Shown: in pieces, positions 54,552 to 61,512 of the stretch | How the letters are laid out: every line of letters begins with the position of its first letter | Numbering within the stretch: position 1 is the first letter of the stretch | NCBI RefSeq assembly: GCF_011601265.1 | Contig: NZ_JAAOLX010000002.1 | Location: forward strand, 372,001-436,000 | DNA length: 64,000 nt | Direction: 5' to 3' | From: Iodobacter violaceini | Lineage (GTDB): Bacteria > Pseudomonadota > Gammaproteobacteria > Burkholderiales > Chitinibacteraceae | The notes under the pieces: model-generated | Told to the model about the DNA's origin: nothing | The model's database searches: none | The model's input: only the letters and a program-made list of their open reading frames with translations | Program-made: the position numbers and the translations under genes

Positions 54552-54882
54552 GAATACAAAAACTGCCGTAATACTCCTGGCCGCTCTCGCTCAGGACACT
54601 CGTTTAGCAATCTACCGGCTGCTGGTACAAGAAGGACCAGAAGGTTTGGCTGTGGGCCAAATCGGTGAGCGTCTGGAGGTTGCCAATGCCACCCTGTCCT
54701 TCCATCTGAAGGAGTTAACGCACGCTGGCCTGATCAACCGGCGGCAAGACGGGCGCTTTATCTATTACTCCGCAAACTACGAACAAATGAATAATTTGCT
54801 CGGTTTTATGACTGAAAACTGCTGCCAGGGCCAGGCTTGTGAGCCCTCTGATCATAAATCTTGCGACAACAGCTGTTGTTAA
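54550..54882 (+). CDS. arsR: ArsR-family arsenic-responsive repressor
   Basis: A 110-residue winged-helix repressor with the recognition helix in NATLSFHLKELTHAG and DGRFIYYSANY as the wing. Instead of a helix-3 cysteine motif, it has a Cys-rich C-terminal tail: C91, C92, C97, C105, C109 and C110. C-terminal sensing cysteines of this kind are known in ArsR of Acidithiobacillus. It starts the arsR-arsI-arsC-ACR3 operon. Confidence 0.93.
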   Translation: MNTKTAVILLAALAQDTRLAIYRLLVQEGPEGLAVGQIGERLEVANATLSFHLKELTHAGLINRRQDGRFIYYSANYEQMNNLLGFMTENCCQGQACEPSDHKSCDNSCC

Positions 54883-54906
54883 CTTTTCTCTGACTGGGGT
54901 TAAAAA

Positions 54907-55377
54907 ATGAAACGCTTTCATGTCCATATATCGGTACCGAAGCTGGACGACAGCATACGCTTCTACACTGCGCTGTTCGCGGCAGAGCCAACCGTACTCA
55001 AGCCTGACTACGCAAAGTGGATGCTCGACGATCCACGCATCAATTTCGCCATCTCGCAGCGAGGTGCACCGGCAGGCCTTGATCACCTCGGTTTTCAGGT
55101 CGACAGCGACGACGAGCTGACCGCCTTACAAAAGCAATTAGCCACTGCGGATATCTCGGTGCTCAGCGAGCCGGGTACAGCTTGTTGCTACGCCCAATCG
55201 GACAAGCACTGGGTTACAGATCCGGCGGGTATTGCATGGGAAAGCTATCGCACCCTTGGCAGCATCCCGACTTTCAGCGGCAACGAATCCACAACCAACA
55301 CCTGCTGTGCGCCCAAAGCGGTCGAAGTAACGCCCCAACCCAAGAACAGCTGCGCCCCCGGCAGTAACTGCTGCTAA
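54907..55377 (+). CDS. arsI: ArsI/CadI-type VOC protein (C-As lyase)
   Basis: A 156-residue VOC-fold protein. Iron ligands are likely H5 or H7, H60 in GLDHLGFQVD and E112 in AWESYRT; the vicinal pair C93-C94 in GTACCYAQSDKHW matches the trivalent-arsenic-binding pair of ArsI. The C-terminal tail is Cys-rich. ArsI splits the carbon-arsenic bond of methylarsenite. It lies between arsR and arsC, consistent with this. The related CadI name is used for the same family. Confidence 0.85.
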   Translation: MKRFHVHISVPKLDDSIRFYTALFAAEPTVLKPDYAKWMLDDPRINFAISQRGAPAGLDHLGFQVDSDDELTALQKQLATADISVLSEPGTACCYAQSDKHWVTDPAGIAWESYRTLGSIPTFSGNESTTNTCCAPKAVEVTPQPKNSCAPGSNCC

Positions 55378-55404
55378 AACCCGTGTAAACACTGGAGATT
55401 CACG

Positions 55405-55914
55405 ATGAGCAACAAAGTCTACAACGTCCTTTTCCTGTGCACCGCCAATTCGGCGCGCAGCGTCATGTCCGAAGGCTGGCTGAATATGCTGGGTGAGGGA
55501 CGCTTTAAAGCATTCAGTGCGGGCAGCCACCCAAGCGGCCAAATCAACCCGCATGCGATCACCTTGCTGAATGGCATCGGCTACGACACCAGCGCACTGC
55601 GCTCGAAATCATGGGAAGAGTTTGAAGCCGCTGACGCACCGCACATGGATATTGTCATCACCGTTTGTGACAACGCCAAAGGCGAAGTCTGCCCAATCTG
55701 GCCAGGGCATCCGCTGACAGCACACTGGGGCTATGAAGACCCGCACGGAGAAACAGAGGAAGAAAAACTTGCTTCGTTCCGCAAAGTCTTTTTGCAGATT
55801 AAGCAGCGCATCTCGCTCCTTGTAAGCCTGCCTGACGAAAAGCTGGCCAGCTTAGCGCTGAAAGACGTGGTGCGTGATATAGGCGAAAGCAAGCCCGGCC
55901 AGCTAGCAGAGTGA
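55405..55914 (+). CDS. arsC: Arsenate reductase, low-molecular-weight phosphatase type
   Basis: A 169-residue cytoplasmic enzyme with the PTP loop VLFLCTANSARSVMSEG (C12 nucleophile, R18), the SWEEF block, the second cysteine region TVCDNAKGEVCPIWPG and the general acid GYEDPHG. It reduces arsenate to arsenite for export by ACR3. A Shine-Dalgarno GGAG lies upstream. Confidence 0.92.
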   Translation: MSNKVYNVLFLCTANSARSVMSEGWLNMLGEGRFKAFSAGSHPSGQINPHAITLLNGIGYDTSALRSKSWEEFEAADAPHMDIVITVCDNAKGEVCPIWPGHPLTAHWGYEDPHGETEEEKLASFRKVFLQIKQRISLLVSLPDEKLASLALKDVVRDIGESKPGQLAE

Positions 55915-55979
55915 TAGCCCCGTGCTGCACGCGTTTGTCAGTACCGTGCAGCGTTCAAAAATTAAAAACTGGAGTCATG

Positions 55980-57047
55980 ATGTCCGCACAATGTGAAGTT
56001 ACCGGCAAACGTATCACTGCTGCACCCATGAGTTTTTTCGAGCGCTATCTCACCATTTGGGTGTTTTTATGCATTGTTGCCGGAATTATTGCAGGGCAGT
56101 TATTCCCCCGTGTATTTCAGACGATTGGCCGGCTTGAGGTTGCTCAGGTTAATCTGCCGGTGGGTATGCTGATCTGGGTCATGATTATTCCCATGCTAAT
56201 CAAAGTTGATTTTACGGCTTTGCATGAAGTACGCCAGCATGTTCGCGGGATTGGCGTTACCTTGTTTGTGAACTGGCTGGTTAAACCATTCTCAATGGCA
56301 TTATTGTCCTGGATCTTTATCCGGCAGCTGTTTGCTCCATATCTGCCCGCCGGTCAAATTGATAGTTATATCGCTGGCCTGATTCTGCTTGCAGCTGCAC
56401 CTTGTACTGCAATGGTGTTTGTATGGAGCAAGCTGACTAATGGCGACCCGTTGTTTACCTTGTCTCAGGTGGCATTGAACGATGCGGTTATGGTTGTGGC
56501 CTTTGCGCCACTCGTGGCGTTTTTACTCGGCATGTCGGCCATTCATGTGCCCTGGGATACACTGATTATTTCAGTCGTGCTGTACATCGTTATTCCGGTG
56601 ATCATTGCACAAATCATCCGAAAGCGTTTACTCAGTCAGGGCCAGGCCGCCTTTGATAACATAATGAACAAGATTGGCCCATGGTCAATTTCTGCTTTAT
56701 TGGCCACTCTGATCTTGCTTTTTTCTTTTCAAGGCAAAGCAATATTGGATCAGCCACTGGTCATTGCCTTGCTGGCCATACCTATTTTGATCCAAGTATT
56801 TTTCAACTCAGGTTTAGCATATCTGCTGAACCGTATGGTAGGCGAAAAGCACAATATCGCCTGCCCGTCTGCCTTGATTGGGGCATCAAATTTCTTCGAG
56901 CTGGCCGTTGCGGCGGCAATTGCATTGTTTGGCTTTAATTCAGGCGCAGCGTTGGCAACGGTTGTTGGCGTTCTGATTGAAGTGCCGGTGATGCTGCTGG
57001 TAGTCAATATCGTGAATCGCACGAAACCCTGGTATGAACGCGCCTGA
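55980..57047 (+). CDS. arsB: ACR3-type arsenite efflux permease
   Basis: A 355-residue, ten-TM transporter of the BASS superfamily exporting arsenite. The conserved cysteine block LLAAAPCTAMVFVWSKLTNGD is present, as is the late GASNFFELAVAAAIALFG. The ATG at 55980 is chosen because GGAG lies 5 bases upstream; an ATG one codon earlier is closer to it. It ends the arsenic operon. Many annotators use acr3 for this gene. Confidence 0.94.
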   Translation: MSAQCEVTGKRITAAPMSFFERYLTIWVFLCIVAGIIAGQLFPRVFQTIGRLEVAQVNLPVGMLIWVMIIPMLIKVDFTALHEVRQHVRGIGVTLFVNWLVKPFSMALLSWIFIRQLFAPYLPAGQIDSYIAGLILLAAAPCTAMVFVWSKLTNGDPLFTLSQVALNDAVMVVAFAPLVAFLLGMSAIHVPWDTLIISVVLYIVIPVIIAQIIRKRLLSQGQAAFDNIMNKIGPWSISALLATLILLFSFQGKAILDQPLVIALLAIPILIQVFFNSGLAYLLNRMVGEKHNIACPSALIGASNFFELAVAAAIALFGFNSGAALATVVGVLIEVPVMLLVVNIVNRTKPWYERA

Positions 57048-57158
57048 CAGCGCGGGTGTAACTTAAATACAGCGCTGTTTCATGCCCGCATTTTAAAGTC
57101 ATACTGGAGATTTTATTACGGCGGGCATACGGGATGCTGACTCTTTTTATGCACACCA

Positions 57159-57575
57159 TCACACCGCAACATTGACCCTTCTGCCCGGCTCTGCAGCGGT
57201 TTGTTCGAGCACATCCAGAATATGCTGGTAGATTCCAACGCCCTGAGTGTCGTTTCTAAACTGACAGGCCAAAACGCTTTGTTTAGCGTAATCAATGAAA
57301 TTCCATTTCTTTAAACGGCTGCTTTCATCTTCAGTGCGTGGCGATCCATCTTCATTGATATTCAGCCGGTGAGAAAGGGAGATCACCCCCAGCTCAAGAA
57401 AGCTGATTTTGCCGTCGTTGTACAGATCTGTGGCCAATTTTGCCGCTTCACCTGCCGTCATATTGGCCGGATCGTACAATCTGGAATCCCCCGCCGGGGC
57501 ATCAGGCTGATAAGGAATCTTTGGCCGCAGATGCGCGGGCAAAATACTGAGTGGCGAGGCTGCTGAAACATTCAT
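57159..57575 (-). CDS. Unknown small protein
   Basis: A 138-residue soluble protein starting MNVSAASPLSILPAHLRPK, with a Pro-rich N-terminus and a helical part (about 45-130) with an EF-like NDGKISFLELGVIS segment. No family recognised. It stands alone between the arsenic operon and the two-component pair. Confidence 0.55.
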   Translation of the reverse strand: MNVSAASPLSILPAHLRPKIPYQPDAPAGDSRLYDPANMTAGEAAKLATDLYNDGKISFLELGVISLSHRLNINEDGSPRTEDESSRLKKWNFIDYAKQSVLACQFRNDTQGVGIYQHILDVLEQTAAEPGRRVNVAV

Positions 57576-57661
57576 GGATCGCTTTCCGATAATTTATTAA
57601 GCAAACAGAAAGCAATAAATAAGCCAGAATTCAAAACAGCTTTAATAAAAACCAATCAAAC

Positions 57662-59026
57662 TTACACAACAAATGGCAGGCGTACCATCGCCTTTAAACC
57701 ACCTTCTTTCCGGTTAGTCAGCAAGATTTCCCCGCCATGGGTGCGGGCAATGGCGCGGGCGATAGCCAGGCCCAGGCCGCTGCCGCCGGTATGGCGCGAT
57801 CTGGAAGTCTCCAGCCTGACATAGGGCTCAAACACCCGCTCCAGCTCGGCGTCTTCAATGCCTGCGCCCTGATCTTCTATCAAAATCTGCAGCGCGGCAG
57901 CGTCTTCCTGCACGGTAAGGGCAATCTGATTTCCCCCGTAACGGCGGGCATTATCGAGCAAATTACTCAGGCAGCGCCGCAACGCCTGGGGCCGGCCTGT
58001 GAACACCTGCCGGGCTTGGCCTCTTACGCTGATTTGTGCACCCAGCGCCTCGATGTCTTCCACAACGCCTTCAAGTAAATCCATAAAATTAAGTTTTACG
58101 CTGGCTTCTGCGCTATTGCCTGCGTGCAAAAAAGCCAGGGTATCAGCAATTAAGTTTTCCATTTCTTCTAAATCCCGCTCAATCGCCAGGTTTTGTGCGG
58201 GGTCTGCGCGCTTTTCCAGGCGCAAGCGTATGCGGGTGATGGGCAGGCGCAGATCATGCGAGATGCCTGCCAGCATTTGCGAGCGGGTACTTAAATACAA
58301 TTTAATGGCGCATTGCATGCTGTTAAAGGCTCTGGCCAGATGACGCACTTCCTTGGGGCCGGTTTCGGGCAAAGGCGGCTGGTTAATATTCTGGGCAAGC
58401 CCCTCAGCCGCGGCGGAAAAAACCGAAAGCGGCTGCGTTAAGCGCCTCACCGCCCAAACAGATAACAGGGCTGCGGCCAGCGCCACTAAGGCCAGCCAGC
58501 CCACAATCCGCCATGGCTCCCGGATAAGAACATTACTCATTCGGGAAGAAGAAAACGTCACGACCGTGCCATCTTCCAGCTGCGCTTGTAAGGTGAGATT
58601 AATCAACACGCTTTCTGCAGCCTCCAGCCCGCCAGACACACTGCGCACAGATTCTGGCAAAGCACCGTAGCTCATCGAAACCACCTGCATACGCTCTTGC
58701 TTTTGCAATTGCTTTGACACCAGCTTTTCAAACTCCAGCACCTCTGCACCGGGCAGCCTTGCCTGTTGCCACGGTGTATCCAGGCTTACTTGCAAAGCCG
58801 GGCTGTTTAAGGCCCTTAGTAGCTGAGTACGAAAAGCTGCGGGAGTTTCGCCCAGCACATTAATCGAGCTGGCAATATGCTCTGCCACATATTCAACCCG
58901 CAATACGCGGGCCAGCCGGGCTCTGTCATTGATCACCAGCCAGACACCGGCCGCATTGGCTGTAAACAAGCCTGCCAGCATGACCAGCAAGATTTGCCCG
59001 AGTAAGGTTTTAGGCCAGTAACGCAT
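57662..59026 (-). CDS. EnvZ-like sensor histidine kinase
   Basis: A 454-residue membrane kinase: TM1 (about 9-29), a periplasmic domain (30-175), TM2 (about 175-195), HAMP, HisKA with MLAGISHDLRLPITRIRLR, and an HATPase with NLLDNARRYGGN, IEDQGAGIEDAE and GGSGLGLAIARAIA. It pairs with the regulator upstream (82-base gap). It belongs to the OmpR/EnvZ-type group; stimulus unknown. Confidence 0.93.
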   Translation of the reverse strand: MRYWPKTLLGQILLVMLAGLFTANAAGVWLVINDRARLARVLRVEYVAEHIASSINVLGETPAAFRTQLLRALNSPALQVSLDTPWQQARLPGAEVLEFEKLVSKQLQKQERMQVVSMSYGALPESVRSVSGGLEAAESVLINLTLQAQLEDGTVVTFSSSRMSNVLIREPWRIVGWLALVALAAALLSVWAVRRLTQPLSVFSAAAEGLAQNINQPPLPETGPKEVRHLARAFNSMQCAIKLYLSTRSQMLAGISHDLRLPITRIRLRLEKRADPAQNLAIERDLEEMENLIADTLAFLHAGNSAEASVKLNFMDLLEGVVEDIEALGAQISVRGQARQVFTGRPQALRRCLSNLLDNARRYGGNQIALTVQEDAAALQILIEDQGAGIEDAELERVFEPYVRLETSRSRHTGGSGLGLAIARAIARTHGGEILLTNRKEGGLKAMVRLPFVV

Positions 59027-59108
59027 AAATTGATTTACCTTTTAAGGGCGGATTCGGCCAGCGCCCGGCAGTGTCCAGGGGCTTAATTGAAGACACATAT
59101 GCCGGCAA

Positions 59109-59828
59109 CTACCTGGCCTCTACCTTGCAAACCAGCATATAGCCGCTGCTTCTGATGGTTTTGATCAATACTTGTTCACGGGCTTCATCGCCCAAGCGGC
59201 GGCGTAAACGCCCGATCATCACATCAATAGTGCGGTCAAACGGTGCCGCATCCTTGCCATTAATGGCATCCATCAGCTGATCTCTGGATAAAACACGGTT
59301 AGCGTTTTCAGCCAAGGCTTGCAGCAGGCGAAACTCGCCAGCAGATAATGAAGTCACCACGCCGTCGGCCCCCAGTAAATATTGCGCGGCCAAATCCAGC
59401 TCCCAGCCTGCAAAGCACAGGCGTGTGGCTTTGCTGCCCGTGGTGTGATCTGCGGCCCTGCGCAAAATACTTTTAATTCTGGCCAGCAGCTCTCTGGGAT
59501 TAAAAGGCTTGGGCAAATAATCATCCGCGCCCATTTCAAGGCCAATAATCCGGTCCAGCTCATCGCCTCTGGCCGTCAGCATCAGCACGGGCAAATTAGA
59601 GCTGGCCCGCAAATTACGGCACAGCGTTAAGCCATCTTCACCTGGCAGCATTAAATCCAGAATCAGCAGGTCAAACTGCCCCTGCTCCATGGCCCGGTGC
59701 ATGGCCATGCCATCGCCCACCGCTGTCACGGTGTAACCCTGCTCACCAAGGTAATCACTTAATAAAGCGCGTAAAACAGCGTCATCATCCACGAGGAGTA
59801 TTAGCGCACCCATGCTCTGCCCATCCAT
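59109..59828 (-). CDS. OmpR-family response regulator
   Basis: A 239-residue regulator. The receiver domain has LLVDDDAVLRALL, LLILDLMLPGEDGLTL (phospho-Asp) and DDYLPKPFNP; the winged-helix domain ends RSSGYMLVC. ATG 59828 is selected because it gives a normal start; an ATG at 59813 is also possible. It is divergent from the RPAM-repeat gene across about 160 bases, so it may control that gene and the RND pump. Confidence 0.92.
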   Translation of the reverse strand: MDGQSMGALILLVDDDAVLRALLSDYLGEQGYTVTAVGDGMAMHRAMEQGQFDLLILDLMLPGEDGLTLCRNLRASSNLPVLMLTARGDELDRIIGLEMGADDYLPKPFNPRELLARIKSILRRAADHTTGSKATRLCFAGWELDLAAQYLLGADGVVTSLSAGEFRLLQALAENANRVLSRDQLMDAINGKDAAPFDRTIDVMIGRLRRRLGDEAREQVLIKTIRSSGYMLVCKVEAR

Positions 59829-59985
59829 TTTGTTTGTTACAGAATACCCCGCGCCCGCGCCGCTTACGACCATAAAGAGGCGCTGTTTACATTGCATTTA
59901 CAAAATGCCTGTTTTCACCATCAAACGGTTTACATCCGGCCTGTTAAATAGCCCCTGTCAACCCGGCACTAAAAGGAAGTAAATC

Positions 59986-60360
59986 ATGAAAAAGGCAGCC
60001 ACACTGGCCCTGATAATCAGCGCAGCACTTAGCCTTCCTACATTAAGCCTTGCCGCTGCAACCCCTTTTGCTGAAGGCAGCCGCCCGGCGATGGATGACA
60101 ATTCAACACTCGCTCCGGCATCCGCATCACAGAAAAAGATAAGGCCTTTCTCCCAGCGCAGCCGCCCTGCAATGAATCAATCTATTGCTGCACCCGCTGC
60201 GACCAATACGCAAGCACGCATCACCCCTTTTTCGCAGCGCGAACGCCCGGCCATGAATAATCAAAGCCAAAAAACTAAAAAGCCCCAGGTCACTGCATCC
60301 AACGATCAGGATTCCAGCAACTGGCATCCGGGCCGCCTTAAACACACGGTCTACCGCTAA
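59986..60360 (+). CDS. Secreted protein with three RPAM repeats
   Basis: A 124-residue protein: signal peptide (MKKAATLALIISAALSLPTL then SLAAA), then three near-identical 12-residue units, PFAEGSRPAMDD, PFSQRSRPAMNQ and PFSQRERPAMNN, spaced about 28-30 residues, with Ala/Ser/Gln-rich linkers. A Trp-His end lies at WHPGRLKHTVYR. No family recognised. It is divergent from a two-component pair and followed by a terminator, then an RND operon. Confidence 0.75.
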   Translation: MKKAATLALIISAALSLPTLSLAAATPFAEGSRPAMDDNSTLAPASASQKKIRPFSQRSRPAMNQSIAAPAATNTQARITPFSQRERPAMNNQSQKTKKPQVTASNDQDSSNWHPGRLKHTVYR

Positions 60361-60386
60361 AGCCTGTACCCCTGATTGCTTTAACT

Positions 60387-60412
60387 TAAGCCCCGGTTCG
60401 CGGGGTTTTTTA
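60387..60412 (+). terminator. Rho-independent terminator after the RPAM-repeat gene
   Basis: CCCCG / CGGGG stem (60391-60395 and 60401-60405, extended by wobble and A-T pairs) followed by T6. It would separate the RPAM gene from the RND operon or allow partial read-through. Confidence 0.85.
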
Positions 60413-60432
60413 TTTAATGGAAGAGCGCCAAG

Positions 60433-61512
60433 ATGCAAATAAAATGGCTTTCCCTTTGTGCAGTGTCGCTGCTTGCCGCCTGCCAGGCTCCGCCCGCCGA
60501 AACCCGGGCCGCCCCCGTTGAAGTAAGTCAACTCGTCATTAAGCCTCATGATATTGCCCTGCAAAGCGAATTTACAGGCGAAACAGCAGGTGTTCGTGAT
60601 GTTGAAGTACGCGCCCGGGTGGCGGGTATTTTATTAAAGCGTACCTATGCAGAAGGCCAGCCTGTCAGACAGGGGCAAGTGCTGTTTGAGATTGATCCTG
60701 AGCCTTACAAAGCCGCATTAAATCAGGCCAAAGGGGAGCTGGCACGGCAAGTGGCTATTTTTAATAAAACCCGCACCGATCAGGAACGCATCGCACCGCT
60801 GTTTAAAGAAAACGCCGTATCAAAAAAAGACTACGACGACAGCATCAGCGCTTTTGAAGCCGCGAAAGCCAGCGTAGAAGCGGCCCAGGCGCAGGTGCGT
60901 ACCGCGCAGCTCAACTTAAGCTACACCAAAGTCACCGCGCCGATCTCCGGCATCAGCAGCAAGGAGGTGCAATCAGAAGGCAGCTTAATTAATAACAACA
61001 GCACGCTGCCGCTGACCACCATCTCGCAAATGTCACCGCTGTACGCCAACTTTTCGGTTTCCGAACAGGATTACCAGCACTTCAGCCCCGGCAAATCACT
61101 GCAGGCCGCGCTCAGGCTGGCCAATGGCGCAACGTACCCTATTCAGGGTACGGTAAATTTCCACGATAACCGCATTGATAACAACACCGGCACCATCAAT
61201 ATGCGGGCGCAATTTGATAACCCCAAAGGGGATTTGCTGCCGGGCCAGTTTGTACGCGTGCTGGTTAATCAGGGTATCCGCCAGCAGGCGATCACCATTC
61301 CGGAGCGCGCCATTGTGCAGCTGCAGGCCGAAAAACGCGTGCTGCTGCTCAGTGACAAAAACATTGTTGAATCACGCAAAGTAGAGCTGGGAGAAAGTAT
61401 AGGGCACGAAGTCATTGTGCAATCCGGCCTGAAAGCGGGCGATCGCATTATTGTCGATGGCTTGGTTAAAGCGCACCCCGGCCAGCCAGTCACCATCAGA
61501 AAGGAGGGCTGA
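60433..61512 (+). CDS. RND efflux membrane-fusion lipoprotein (AcrA/MexA-like)
   Basis: A 359-residue periplasmic adaptor. A lipoprotein signal (SLLAACQAP), a beta-barrel and lipoyl half (EVRARVAGILLKRTYAEGQPV), a helical hairpin (about 95-145) and the second lipoyl half (LSYTKVTAPISGISS) are visible. It links the inner-membrane pump to an outer-membrane channel. It ends at TGA just before the pump ATG. No channel gene is visible in the window. Confidence 0.94.
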   Translation: MQIKWLSLCAVSLLAACQAPPAETRAAPVEVSQLVIKPHDIALQSEFTGETAGVRDVEVRARVAGILLKRTYAEGQPVRQGQVLFEIDPEPYKAALNQAKGELARQVAIFNKTRTDQERIAPLFKENAVSKKDYDDSISAFEAAKASVEAAQAQVRTAQLNLSYTKVTAPISGISSKEVQSEGSLINNNSTLPLTTISQMSPLYANFSVSEQDYQHFSPGKSLQAALRLANGATYPIQGTVNFHDNRIDNNTGTINMRAQFDNPKGDLLPGQFVRVLVNQGIRQQAITIPERAIVQLQAEKRVLLLSDKNIVESRKVELGESIGHEVIVQSGLKAGDRIIVDGLVKAHPGQPVTIRKEG

